Positions 52,041 through 61,322 of a stretch of DNA of 64,000 bases are shown here, piece by piece; position 1 is the stretch's first letter; every line of letters starts with the position of its first letter. Under the pieces are notes generated by a model. The model saw only the letters and a program-made list of their open reading frames with translations. It ran no database searches and was not told the DNA's origin. The stretch covers positions 1,984,001-2,048,000 of the forward strand of contig OZ245995.1 in assembly GCA_965230185.1 (NCBI GenBank). Reading direction: 5' to 3'. Position numbers and translations under genes: made by a program. This DNA comes from Motiliproteus sp965230185 (GTDB lineage: Bacteria > Pseudomonadota > Gammaproteobacteria > Pseudomonadales > Balneatricaceae).

Positions 52041-53077
52041 CGGGGGGAGTCCTCTGTGAGCGGTTTCTATCGGGAATTACAGTGGCTGGCAATACCGGGT
52101 GATCCGTGACACAACCCCGATGTCTGCCGTCTCTCGGCCCATGATGCCCTGCTCGGGCCGGGGTGGCTATCCGACTCTGGTCTCAGTCGTGAGCTGATTT
52201 GCCGCCAGCAACGCAGGCGTGGCTCTCAACCCGGGTGCCGACCCGTGGAAAACTGGCGGATGGCGAGCTTTCAGCGGAATGTACCGTTGTCTATGCCATG
52301 GTTCTCCGGCATCTGCCGGTGGCTGATAACAGCCTCAGGCAGCAGAGGCTCAATGCCCGGTTCGGGTGTTACCCCTGGTTTGGGGAGGGTGTTACCTTTC
52401 TACACAGCGGGCGTTACACTGGTGGGGTAGTGAGGTAACAGTATCGAAACACAGCTGAGTTTGGGAACCAGTCTGTTAATAGTTAGTTGTTGTTTATAAA
52501 GGTTATTGTTGTTCTGGCATAAATGCTGCTCTATAAGGGCCAACAACAAGAAAAGACGCTCAGACACCTGCGACTCAATAAAAATAAGAAGGGACGCGGG
52601 TCGAAGGCTAAGCCTCTCAATAAAAATAAAAATTGGGGCACCCGCTGGTCACGCTGGTGGACTGAACATCCCGCTGACTGACCGACTGGCAACAAAAATA
52701 AAAAGTATCAGTTGGCTGTTAAGCGTATCGATTCAGACACCGGGTGACCGGCCCTCCTTTCTTATCCTTTCCGTTTTCTTTCATTCTTTCGTTACCGCTT
52801 TTTCCGAGCATGCGCCGTGCTCTTTATCGGCTCCACACCCCGGTTTCCCAGGCGCTGTTCCTCAATCCCCGGCTCCCGTCCTCTCTGTCGGTGGTATGCC
52901 GGCGTTTCTGCTGTCGTTGTCTTTGCTGCTTCTGATCGTCGTCACGGGCTGTTCCGGTACCTCACTTACGATGGCAGAAAGGGCTGTCCCGGTGCGGACA
53001 AACCGGGTCGACTGTCGGAGCGGCGGCGAGGTCGGCTGGAACCGGTCTTTTCGACAGGGGAACTGCCAGGGAAAGGC
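52041..53077. other. Long intergenic, no supported gene
   Basis: About 1040 bp. The left part is GC-rich. Between 52575 and 52710 there are three AATAAAAATAA-type A-rich words about 50-75 bp apart, embedded in GC-rich sequence. A rightward open frame (52506-53102) contains a hydrophobic, lipobox-like stretch near 52897-52960 (MPAFLLSLSLLLLIVVTGC), but lacks a ribosome site and runs into the neighbouring gene; a tiny lipoprotein cannot be ruled out. Confidence 0.4.
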
Positions 53078-53572
53078 TCAGCAGATGGCTACGACCGCAT
53101 AGCGGCTGTCGATCCCGGCGACACTCAGAGTGACTTCGTCGTCCGGCTGGCTGCCCAGTAATTTTCTGCCGAGCGGGGAGGAAGGAGTGACCACGGTAAT
53201 CGTTCCGATGTCCGGCTGATCCAGCTTCAGGCCGCCTGAGCAGGGGCCGATCAGCAACCGACGTTCTTCGCCGTCATCATCTTCGAGCATGACCAGGCTG
53301 CCGAGATGGGCCGACGTCGACTCTTCATCACTGTCCAGCGGCAGCTGTCGCCAGCTGACAATCGCCTGCTGCAGCTCTGCGGACCGCACCGACAGGCCGT
53401 GGGCCAGATAGGCCGCCTCCAGGCCCCGGGTATCGTATTTGTTCTCCGCCTGGCTCTCTTCATGAGTGGCGCTTTCGTGGGCCTGCTGGCTGGCGCTCAG
53501 GGCGGTATCCAGCTCCCGCTGTAACTGATCAATGATCTTCTGGCGTAAAAATTCTTTATTCACCGGGAACAT
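53078..53572 (-). CDS. GreA/GreB-family protein
   Basis: A 164 aa protein with the Gre layout: an N-terminal antiparallel coiled coil (KEFLRQKIIDQLQRELDTAL, through HEESQAENKYDTRGLEAAYL) and a C-terminal FKBP-like domain (HLGSLVMLEDDDGEERRLLI; ITVVTPSSPLGRKLLGSQPD). The acidic hairpin that Gre factors insert into RNA polymerase is altered: the tip region here reads ATHEESQAENKYDTRG. Known: such proteins bind RNA polymerase, but transcript-cleavage ability depends on that tip. It is divergent from the second malic enzyme. Confidence 0.78.
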   Translation of the reverse strand: MFPVNKEFLRQKIIDQLQRELDTALSASQQAHESATHEESQAENKYDTRGLEAAYLAHGLSVRSAELQQAIVSWRQLPLDSDEESTSAHLGSLVMLEDDDGEERRLLIGPCSGGLKLDQPDIGTITVVTPSSPLGRKLLGSQPDDEVTLSVAGIDSRYAVVAIC

Positions 53573-53856
53573 AATCGCTCTGAATAGTTGGCTATTCGCA
53601 GAATAAATGATCCCCGGCAGTGGGTAAATCGCCCCGGGCTGCTATTCCGGTTTGCTGCAGTTGCTCGCGTTGTTCGCTGATAATGCTGTGTTTTACCAAA
53701 AAATCAGTGAAATTATCTGTTTACCTCGTCGCCTGGTCCTTCGTATCCGGCCAGTTGTCGGACAATATTGGCTGAATCTGGCGATACAGGCGGGCTTCCC
53801 AGCGTGTTACTATCCCGCCACAACCTGTTTTATTCAGCTTTCAGGGACTAGTCAAA

Positions 53857-56151
53857 ATGTCGGAAAACTTCAAAGAAAGCGCGTTGCGTTATCACACCGA
53901 TCCGGTGCCGGGGAAACTCGCTATTCAGCCCACCAAGCCGCTCTCCAACAAGCGGGATCTGTCCAGGGCCTACTCGCCGGGTGTTGCCTATGCCTGTGAG
54001 GCCATCGTCGAGGACGAGAACCAGGCGGCGCGGATGACCGCCCGGGGCAACCTGGTGGGGGTTATCTCCAACGGTACGGCGGTGTTGGGTCTTGGCAATA
54101 TTGGCCCGCTGGCATCCAAGCCGGTGATGGAAGGTAAGGCGGTACTGTTTAAGAAGTTCGCCAATATCGATGTTTTTGATATCGAAGTGAATGAAAACGA
54201 TGTCGATCGCCTGGTTGATGTGATCGCCTCGCTGGAGCCGACTTTCGGGGGCATCAACCTTGAGGATATCAAGGCGCCGGAGTGCTTCCTGGTGGAACAG
54301 AAACTCCGTGAACGCATGAATATTCCGGTGTTCCACGATGATCAGCACGGTACCGCTATCGTGGCCGCGGCAGCGGTCTATAACGGACTGCGTGTAGTCG
54401 ACAAGAAGATCGAAGACATCAAGCTGGTGGTGTCCGGCAGCGGCGCCGCCAGTATTGCCTGTGTCGACCTGCTGGTCAGCATGGGGCTGAAAAAAGAGCA
54501 TGTGACCCTGATCGACCGTTCCGGTGTCATCTACCAGGGCCGCGAAGCGGGCATGAACCCCTGGAAAGAGAAGTACGCCCGTCCCACCGAGTTGCGTACT
54601 CTGGATGACGCCATCGACGGGGCCGACCTGTTTATGGGGCTGTCCGGTCCCGGCGTACTGAGCCAGGAGATGGTGAAGAAGATGGCGGACAAGCCGCTGA
54701 TCCTCGCCATGGCCAACCCGACACCTGAGATCATGCCGGAACTGGCTAAAGAGGTGCGCCCCGATGCCATCCTGGCGACTGGTCGCTCCGATTATCCCAA
54801 CCAGGTGAACAACGTTCTCTGTTTCCCCTTTATCTTCCGTGGTGCACTGGACTGCGGTGCCAGCACCATCAATGAGGAGATGAAACAGGCCTGTGTGAAG
54901 GCGATAGCGGATCTGGCCATGAAGGAAGCCACCGATGTAGTGGCTGAAGCCTATGCCGGTGAGGACCTGACTTTCGGTCCTGACTATCTGATACCCAAGC
55001 CATTTGATCCCCGCCTGATCGAAGAGGTGCCGGTGGCTGTGGTCAGGGCGGCCATGGAAAGTGGTGTGGCAACCCGTCCGATTGAAGATCTGGAGGCATA
55101 TCGTAAGTCGCTGCACGAATTCGTTAACGCTGCCGGCCTGTTTATGCAGCCGATGATCGAAGCGGCCAAGCAGGGGCCTAAGCGCCGGCTGGTGTACGCC
55201 GAAGGCGAGAACGACGACGTGCTGATGTCCATGCAGGCAATCGTCGATGAAGAGGTGGCTACCCCGATCCTGATCGCCCGTCCGGAAATCGTCCGCGAGA
55301 AGATGGAGCGGCTGGGACTGCGTTTTAATCTCGGCGAGGATGTGCTGGTTTTCAATCCCAACGACTGTGACCGCTATGACCAGTACTGGCAGCACTATCA
55401 TGAGCTGGTGGGTCGCAAGGGTGTGACCGTCGAAGCGGCTCAGGATGAGATGCGTAATAACGCCACCGCGCTGGCCTCGGTGATGGTCTCAATGGGCGAA
55501 GCTCATGGCATGATCTGCGGTAAAGTCAGTCGTTTCGACAGCCATTTCCAGAAAATCTACGACGTACTGGGTACGACTTCTGACCACGAGCATGTTTCTT
55601 CGGTCTGTGCGCTGTTGCTGCCCAGTGGCCCACTGTTCCTGGCCGACGCCTTCCTGAATGTGGATCCGAGTGCTGAAGAGCTGGTTTCTATCGCTGACTC
55701 CAGTATTGAGTTTGTCCGCCACTTCGGCATCGAGCCGAAAGTAGCGCTGCTGTCGCACTCCAACTTCGGCTCCTCCCGTGGTGGTTCGGCCCGCAAGATG
55801 CGTGAAGCGGCGGCGGTGCTGCGCGATAAGCACCCGGATGTGGAGATCGATGGCGAGATGCACGCCTTCACCGCCATGAACGAGGAGCTGCGTAAGCGCA
55901 TTCTGCCGGGGGCAAACCTGACCGGTTCCGCCAACCTGCTGATTATGCCGAACCTGGATGCTGCCAATATCGCTCTGGGGTTGATTCGTTCGCTGACCGA
56001 TGCACTGCTGGTCGGTCCGTTCCTGACCGGCATCAGCAAACCGGCCCATATCGTGATTCCGTCGGTCACCGCCCGCGGCATCTTCAATATGAGTGCCCTG
56101 ACTGCAGCGGATGTCGAGCGCTACTGCAAAGACAACGTCTGCCCGATATAA
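53857..56151 (+). CDS. maeB: NADP-type malic enzyme / phosphotransacetylase hybrid (MaeB-like), copy 2
   Basis: A 764 aa paralogue of the protein at 38666-40942, conserved along its full length. Malic-enzyme residues lie in RAYSPGVAYACEAI, FGGINLEDIKAPECF and HDDQHGTAIVAAAAVYNGL. The phosphotransacetylase-like half follows (YAEGENDDVLMSMQAIVDEE). AGGGACT lies upstream of the ATG. A strong terminator follows at 56197. Identity to copy 1 is visible but well below duplicates of recent origin, so the two probably differ in regulation or cofactor preference. Confidence 0.93.
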   Translation: MSENFKESALRYHTDPVPGKLAIQPTKPLSNKRDLSRAYSPGVAYACEAIVEDENQAARMTARGNLVGVISNGTAVLGLGNIGPLASKPVMEGKAVLFKKFANIDVFDIEVNENDVDRLVDVIASLEPTFGGINLEDIKAPECFLVEQKLRERMNIPVFHDDQHGTAIVAAAAVYNGLRVVDKKIEDIKLVVSGSGAASIACVDLLVSMGLKKEHVTLIDRSGVIYQGREAGMNPWKEKYARPTELRTLDDAIDGADLFMGLSGPGVLSQEMVKKMADKPLILAMANPTPEIMPELAKEVRPDAILATGRSDYPNQVNNVLCFPFIFRGALDCGASTINEEMKQACVKAIADLAMKEATDVVAEAYAGEDLTFGPDYLIPKPFDPRLIEEVPVAVVRAAMESGVATRPIEDLEAYRKSLHEFVNAAGLFMQPMIEAAKQGPKRRLVYAEGENDDVLMSMQAIVDEEVATPILIARPEIVREKMERLGLRFNLGEDVLVFNPNDCDRYDQYWQHYHELVGRKGVTVEAAQDEMRNNATALASVMVSMGEAHGMICGKVSRFDSHFQKIYDVLGTTSDHEHVSSVCALLLPSGPLFLADAFLNVDPSAEELVSIADSSIEFVRHFGIEPKVALLSHSNFGSSRGGSARKMREAAAVLRDKHPDVEIDGEMHAFTAMNEELRKRILPGANLTGSANLLIMPNLDAANIALGLIRSLTDALLVGPFLTGISKPAHIVIPSVTARGIFNMSALTAADVERYCKDNVCPI

Positions 56152-56196
56152 GAGCTGAAGAAAGCAGGGCGTCGAGACCGGCGCCCGGATACCCAG

Positions 56197-56230
56197 AAAA
56201 GGGGCCGCTGATCGGGCCCCTTTTTCTTTG
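56197..56230 (+). terminator. Terminator after malic enzyme copy 2
   Basis: AAAAGGGGCC (56197-56206) pairs with GGCCCCTTTT (56215-56224) around 8 bases, followed by TCTTTG. A classic intrinsic terminator 45 bp after the stop codon; the poly-A/poly-T arms let it work on both strands, which also suits the convergent CPBP gene. Confidence 0.9.
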
Positions 56231-56280
56231 TCGGAAACCGGTCAGGTCTGCCGTCGTCGCTGTGACAACCGACAGTCTGG

Positions 56281-56856
56281 TCAGCGCCGGTTGCTACCGA
56301 CCAGGTACCAGAGTACCAGCCAGTCATAGAGCGTGTGGGTAACAATGGCGACCAGCAGGTTATCGGTCCACCAGCTCAGCCAGCCCAGATAAAGCCCGAA
56401 CAGCGTCGCGAATACTGCATAACCGGCGGTGATATAGTGCGCCAGCCCGAACAGTACGCTGGCCAGCAGGATTGCCAGCGGTACCGGCAGGTGATCCGTC
56501 AGTGCGCTCTGAACAACACCGCGAAACAGGGCCTCTTCGCCGATTCCTGCCGCCGTTGCGATCAGCAGTAACTGGGTAAGGCTGGCGCCCTGAAACAGAG
56601 GTGCCAGCTTATCGCGGCTCAGTCGCAGCAATCGCTGTATGGGCGCCGCCTTGCTTAGACTGCACAGCGAAACCAGGGCCAGAGCCGGCAGGGTGGCCAC
56701 GGTGCCGAGCAGCCAGCCGTTCAGGTCCGGTTGCAGGCGGGCGAAGGGTGGCGTCCCCAGCAGGGATCCCAGTCCGAGAGCAACCACTACCAGCCCTCCT
56801 TCGAACAGAATTGCCAGAGTAATAAATCTTTGCTGAGAAATATTTCTGATCGTCAA
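56281..56856 (-). CDS. CPBP-family intramembrane metalloprotease
   Basis: A 191 aa protein with about five to six membrane helices. The glutamate motif is GIGEEALFRGVV and the downstream histidine motifs are LFGLAHYITAG and THTLYDW, the metal-binding residues of CAAX-prenyl-protease-like (ABI/CPBP) enzymes. Bacterial members are linked to protein maturation or bacteriocin self-immunity. It begins with TTG, GGAAA lying 8 bases upstream. No peptide biosynthesis gene is next to it. Confidence 0.88.
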   Translation of the reverse strand: MTIRNISQQRFITLAILFEGGLVVVALGLGSLLGTPPFARLQPDLNGWLLGTVATLPALALVSLCSLSKAAPIQRLLRLSRDKLAPLFQGASLTQLLLIATAAGIGEEALFRGVVQSALTDHLPVPLAILLASVLFGLAHYITAGYAVFATLFGLYLGWLSWWTDNLLVAIVTHTLYDWLVLWYLVGSNRR

Positions 56857-56943
56857 TGCAGAGTTTCCGTGGCCTGCGGGACTGCTGGCAGCTTCAGACA
56901 GTCCGATGTCGTCAATTTACCCGTGCTGGCTGCCCGGCTGTCC

Positions 56944-57087
56944 TATACTTATAGAAGGCATCAACGCCCTTTCCCCTTCAAGACGTTGATGTTCAGGCCT
57001 CGGAGGGCCTTAAGGACCCGTCCGGGGCCTCCGAATACCCGGTAGTGAGATTCAGACTTAAGGTGGGCATTGCCCACCATTTTTTTG
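56944..57087 (+). ncRNA. Candidate small RNA with C-rich loop
   Basis: TATACT (56944-56949) may be a -10 box, giving a start near 56956. Three hairpins follow: CATCAACG/CGTTGATG (56959-56966 with 56984-56991) with the 17-base loop CCCTTTCCCCTTCAAGA; TCGGAGG/CCTCCGA (57000-57006 with 57028-57034); and GGTGGGC/GCCCACC (57062-57068 with 57072-57078) ending in T7. The length would be about 130 nt. No open frame explains it, and both flanking genes run the other way. The C/U-rich loop could pair with ribosome binding sites. The -35 box is poor, so promoter placement is uncertain. Confidence 0.55.
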
Positions 57088-57133
57088 TCAACTGAAAGCT
57101 CGGGACCGGCCCCTCGGTGTCCCGGCTGTAGCT

Positions 57134-57589
57134 TCAGCCCGATTGTCCCGGAGTGCCCGATTCAGGAGCGGTTGTTCCGGCCGCTGTCTTCAGGCGGCAT
57201 TTGAGATCCATATCGTTACCGCTGTCGAGCATATACATCGTGCAGCTGTAGAGGGTATTCGAGCGTGGAGTGAATTCGTACAGCTCTGAGTTTTCCGCCC
57301 AGGTATCAATTTCATACATGTAGTCCGGGGGCAGCAACGACTGTAGTTTGCCCTGGGGGCCTTTGGGGAAGCAATCCATCGCCATGGCATTACCGCGATC
57401 CAGCATCAGCATGACGCAGGCCTGGTCGGGGCTGGCCACCGGCGAGAATTCGTAGACTTCGGAGTTTTCCGCCCAGGTGTCCAGCTCGTAGGCATAGTCC
57501 GGCGTCTGAGTTGGCAGCTTGCGGGTTTCGCTGCTGCAGCCGGCCAGAAGTACGGGTAACAGGCTGGCGGCAATGATGATTCTGATCAT
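57134..57589 (-). CDS. Lipoprotein with an internal two-fold repeat
   Basis: A 151 aa protein from the ATG at 57589. MIRIIIAASLLPVLLAGCSS is a lipoprotein signal with lipobox LAGC. The mature part is an internal duplication: DYAYELDTWAENSEVYEFSP...DQACVMLMLDRGNAMAMDC and DYMYEIDTWAENSELYEFTP...YSCTMYMLDSGNDMDLKC. Each half has a Cys before a Met-rich strand and another at its end. The tail is Thr/Pro/Gly-rich. No function is known; the upstream frame to 57673 has no support. Confidence 0.75.
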   Translation of the reverse strand: MIRIIIAASLLPVLLAGCSSETRKLPTQTPDYAYELDTWAENSEVYEFSPVASPDQACVMLMLDRGNAMAMDCFPKGPQGKLQSLLPPDYMYEIDTWAENSELYEFTPRSNTLYSCTMYMLDSGNDMDLKCRLKTAAGTTAPESGTPGQSG

Positions 57590-57865
57590 AAAAAGATTCT
57601 CGCTGAACGGGCTGGTATGGGTAACGCTGCTGGAATAGAGCACAGCTTGCCCTAACTGGCAGCTGTCAGGCAACTCCGGGGGCTGTCAGGCCGTTGATGG
57701 GCGGGTGCGACCAATGAATCACCCGGTTACTGGTCTCATCCTGGCGAACTTGTCTCAGATCAATTAAACGCTTGTTTGAATGAGGCTATAGTCGGCGACG
57801 CTAATGGATGCCCGCTTACTGATGATCGCGGGAGCTTTAACAGGCCGTCTGCAAGAGTCAGCGCC

Positions 57866-59803
57866 ATGGGACCACATCAACAGTTTTATTCAGCAGCGGA
57901 GCAGTATTCAAACTGTCCGCCGGACAGTTCGCTGAGTCACAGGATCGCACTTGTCGGCCTGTTGCTCTGCCTGCTGCCCTGGTTGCCGGATCCACAATTA
58001 CTCTCTGTCGAAGCTGATTCGGGCGGGATGGAGGTTATCTCGACCCGGTTGTTGCTGTCGTCGCTGATCCTCGCCGTCTGCGGCATGGTTGGCTGCCTGC
58101 TGAACCGTTACCATCAGCGCTGTGCGGCAGTCGATTTTCTGCTGAGACAGTTCAGCCGGATTGCCGAGCAGAGTTCCAGCATCGTCATGGTCACCGATCT
58201 CCGGGGGGAAATTACCTGGGTCAATCGCCGCTTTGCCACCGTTACCGGCTACAGTCCGGAAGAGGTCCTGGGGCGCAGAACCAGCTTTCTCAGTTCCGGC
58301 AGGCAGTGCCCGGACTTTTATCGGGAGCTCTGGGATTGTCTGGGAGAGGGACGGCGCTGGCAGGGGCTGCTGCAGAATCGCAAGAAAAACGCCGAGCTGT
58401 ACTGGGTCAGCTCGGTGATATCACCGCTGCGGGACGCCCGTGGCAGGATCTCTCACTACCTCTGCACTCAGGACGATATTACTGAGCAGCGCCACCTGCA
58501 GGATCAACTGGACTATCGCACCCGCCACTGCGTACTGACCGGGCTGATCAATCGCTCGGAGATGGAACAGCGCATGGAGCGCCTGCTGGAGCGGCTGGCG
58601 GGAGACGACAGTCATCATGCGTTGCTGTTTCTCGGTATCGACCAGTTCCGGCTGATCAACGAGAGCCTGGGTCATATTGCGGGCGATCAGTTGTTACGCC
58701 AGTTGAGCACGCTGATCCGGAATGGGGTTCGCAGTCGGGACTCTGTCGCCCGTATCGGGGGGGATGAATTTGCGGTGTTGCTGGAACACAGCGACGCTGA
58801 CATCGCCTGGCGGGTCGCTGAGCAGCTGCGGCAAGCCATAGAAGGCTGTTCGTTCAGTCACGACGAGCGGCCGCTGCGGATGACCGTCAGTATCGGCGTT
58901 GTCAGACTGGATCGGCATTCGCCGTCGGCGGCAAAGGTTCTCAGCCACGCCGATTCCGCCTGCTATACCGCCAAGGACCAGGGGCGAAACCGCAGCCTCC
59001 TGCATACCGATAATCAGCTGCTGCGATACCGGGAAGAGGACCTGAAGTGGATCGGTCTTATTAACGAGGGGATTGAGCAGAATCGTTTCTGTCTCAGTTT
59101 GCAGGCTATTTCGGGTACTGCTGAAGGAGGCGCCTGTCATTACGAAGTCCTTATTCGCTATCGTGACGAACAGGGGGGGCTGGTGCTACCGGGCTCCTTT
59201 TTACCGGTGGCAGAGCGCTACGGGCTGTCTCCGGTGCTGGATCGCTGGGTCATCGGACGAGTGTGCCAGTTGCTGGCCCGGCATCCGCAGGTGCTGCCGC
59301 CGGCGTCATTTCTGTCGATTAACCTGTCCGGTCTGACGTTGTCAGAGCAGGGGGTCGCTGAATTTGTCACGACCATGCTGGCGGAATGCGATGTTTCCCC
59401 GCAGCAGCTCTGTTTCGAGATAACCGAAACAGCGGCCATTACCAGTCTGGACTGCGCCCGGCGGGTGATACTTCAGCTTCAGTCAGTCGGTTGCCGCTTT
59501 GCGCTGGATGATTTCGGCAGCGGTTTCTCCTCCTTCGGTTATCTGAAAAACCTGCCAGTGGACTTTATTAAAATTGACGGTCTGTTCGTTAAAGACCTGA
59601 TCGGCGACCCCGTCTGCCGGGAAATGGTTCGAAGTATCAATGATATCGGCCATCTGATGGGGAAGCAGACCATCGCTGAATATGTTGAAAACCAGCAGGT
59701 TGCGGAAGTGCTGACCGAGATGGGGGTGGATTATCTCCAGGGGTACGGTATTGGTCGACCGCTGCCCGCTGAATCGCTGTTTAACTCTGAAGTATCCGGG
59801 TGA
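57866..59803 (+). CDS. PAS-GGDEF-EAL cyclic-di-GMP signalling protein
   Basis: About 645 aa from ATG 57866 (the frame is open to a TTG at 57776). Two membrane segments (IALVGLLLCLLPWLP; LLLSSLILAVCGMVGCLL), a PAS domain (SSIVMVTDLRGEITWVNRRF), then GGDEF with RIGGDEFAVLLEH and an RSRD just before it (RxxD inhibitory site), then an EAL domain with YEVLIRYRDE (EVL for EAL), FEITETA, DDFGSGFSSFGYL and KIDG. All main catalytic residues are present, so both synthesis and hydrolysis of c-di-GMP are possible. The start is uncertain. Confidence 0.9.
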   Translation: MGPHQQFYSAAEQYSNCPPDSSLSHRIALVGLLLCLLPWLPDPQLLSVEADSGGMEVISTRLLLSSLILAVCGMVGCLLNRYHQRCAAVDFLLRQFSRIAEQSSSIVMVTDLRGEITWVNRRFATVTGYSPEEVLGRRTSFLSSGRQCPDFYRELWDCLGEGRRWQGLLQNRKKNAELYWVSSVISPLRDARGRISHYLCTQDDITEQRHLQDQLDYRTRHCVLTGLINRSEMEQRMERLLERLAGDDSHHALLFLGIDQFRLINESLGHIAGDQLLRQLSTLIRNGVRSRDSVARIGGDEFAVLLEHSDADIAWRVAEQLRQAIEGCSFSHDERPLRMTVSIGVVRLDRHSPSAAKVLSHADSACYTAKDQGRNRSLLHTDNQLLRYREEDLKWIGLINEGIEQNRFCLSLQAISGTAEGGACHYEVLIRYRDEQGGLVLPGSFLPVAERYGLSPVLDRWVIGRVCQLLARHPQVLPPASFLSINLSGLTLSEQGVAEFVTTMLAECDVSPQQLCFEITETAAITSLDCARRVILQLQSVGCRFALDDFGSGFSSFGYLKNLPVDFIKIDGLFVKDLIGDPVCREMVRSINDIGHLMGKQTIAEYVENQQVAEVLTEMGVDYLQGYGIGRPLPAESLFNSEVSG

Positions 59804-59870
59804 TCGCAACGTAGTTGCGGATCGTCGGCAGGAACGCTCGACAGAGAATAATAATTAAGGAAAGTACGCC

Positions 59871-61049
59871 ATGGCGATAAAGAGAGCCGCGATGATGTTC
59901 AGGGGAAGCCTGAACTCAGAATTTGTCCGGGAGCGGCTGAAACTGCTGAACATCTGGTTTCATCGCCTGCACCTGGACACGCTGCTGAACAGCAAAAACC
60001 ACGCCTCCGATTTCGGCGAAATGCGGGCCCAGTATATCGACAGCCGGGTTCGGCTGCTGGCCTGTATGTTCTCGGTGCTGACACCGCTGTGGATACCGGT
60101 GGATTTTTTCATTCTGCCAGACGGCAGTTTCGTACCGATGGTCGGGGCCCGGTTGCTGTTTTCACTGCTTCTGATGTTGCTGTGGGTGCTGCCCAGCCGC
60201 AGAGTGACGCTACCGCGGGCCCGGGTTCGGCTGATACTGCTGATGGTGCTGCCGTCGCTGTTTCATCTGTCAACTCAGTTGATCCTGGGGGAAAATGCCG
60301 ACACGGATCTGCTGATCTGCTATACCTTTCTGCCCCTGCTGATTATCGCCATGCACAGCATATTCCCGCTGACCCTGACCGAAGGGCTGGGGCTGGCGGG
60401 TTTTACCATATTTCTGTTATCGCTGGATGAGATTACCGGGAGCACGCTGCTGACCGTTCGCGGGCTGGGGCACCTCTGGCTGTCCTGTCTGATCATGGGG
60501 GTGGCGATCTGGGCCCAGCTTTCCCAGCTGCATATCGAACTGAAGATGCATCATCAGTCGGTGACCGACCCGCTGACCGGTTTGCTGAACCGGCGCACCC
60601 TGATGAAGCTGCTGAAGTACGAAAAGGATCGCTACGAGCGCCATCAGCGTCCTTTTTCACTGATGCTGCTGGATATGGACCACTTCAAACAGATCAACGA
60701 CTGCCATGGTCACAGTATCGGTGATCGGGTACTGCAGCGCTTTGCCCAGATTATGCGGGAGCAGTCGCGGGGATCCGACATTCTGGCACGTTATGGTGGT
60801 GAGGAGTTCGTGATCATTATGCCGGAAACCAGTGGCCGGGAGGGGGCGGCTCTGGCCCGGCGTATTCATCAGGCTAATCAGCGCTATCCGTTGCCGCTGG
60901 CCAGCGAGGAATCGCTCTATTTCACCGTCAGTATCGGCGTCTGCGAGTTCAGCCATCAGGATTCACTGGAAAACATGCTCAACAAAGCGGATGCGGCTCT
61001 CTATCAGGCCAAAAAGGACGGACGAAACTGTACTTCAATCGCCGGCTGA
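59871..61049 (+). CDS. Membrane diguanylate cyclase (GGDEF)
   Basis: A 392 aa protein. An N-terminal cytoplasmic stretch of about 55 residues is followed by about six membrane helices (LLACMFSVLTPLWIPVDFF; LLFSLLLMLLWVLP; and on to WLSCLIMGVAIWAQL), then a GGDEF domain: TDPLTGLLNRRTLM, LDMDHFKQINDCHGHSIGD, and ARYGGEEFVIIMPE with RGSD upstream as product-inhibition site. It makes c-di-GMP from two GTP. AAGGAAAG precedes the ATG. It is 68 bp after the PAS-GGDEF-EAL gene and may share its transcript. Confidence 0.92.
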   Translation: MAIKRAAMMFRGSLNSEFVRERLKLLNIWFHRLHLDTLLNSKNHASDFGEMRAQYIDSRVRLLACMFSVLTPLWIPVDFFILPDGSFVPMVGARLLFSLLLMLLWVLPSRRVTLPRARVRLILLMVLPSLFHLSTQLILGENADTDLLICYTFLPLLIIAMHSIFPLTLTEGLGLAGFTIFLLSLDEITGSTLLTVRGLGHLWLSCLIMGVAIWAQLSQLHIELKMHHQSVTDPLTGLLNRRTLMKLLKYEKDRYERHQRPFSLMLLDMDHFKQINDCHGHSIGDRVLQRFAQIMREQSRGSDILARYGGEEFVIIMPETSGREGAALARRIHQANQRYPLPLASEESLYFTVSIGVCEFSHQDSLENMLNKADAALYQAKKDGRNCTSIAG

Positions 61050-61322
61050 AACGGCCGGGCGTCGATAAAACTCGTCGATAATCGCCCACCGGCCAGGCAC
61101 TGCAGTTATTCCCGGTCATTTCCGGGAATAACACACGGTACAAGTCAGATAAAGTTAATTCAGATCAATGAGCCTGTCGGCAAATTAGGGTTTGATGTAG
61201 TCCTGCCGCGGCCGGGCTGTGCACGCTGATCGCCGATCCCGTTGCCGAACAGTCGCGTAGATAATGCCACCGGTTAACAGCCCTCCGGTTTATGCTATCT
61301 GATTTGTTGGTTGGAGAGACTG

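Noticed and set aside
52506..53102. 198-codon frame containing a lipobox-like segment
   Set aside because: No start signal, composition unlike protein before the hydrophobic part, and its end overlaps the GreA/B-like gene.
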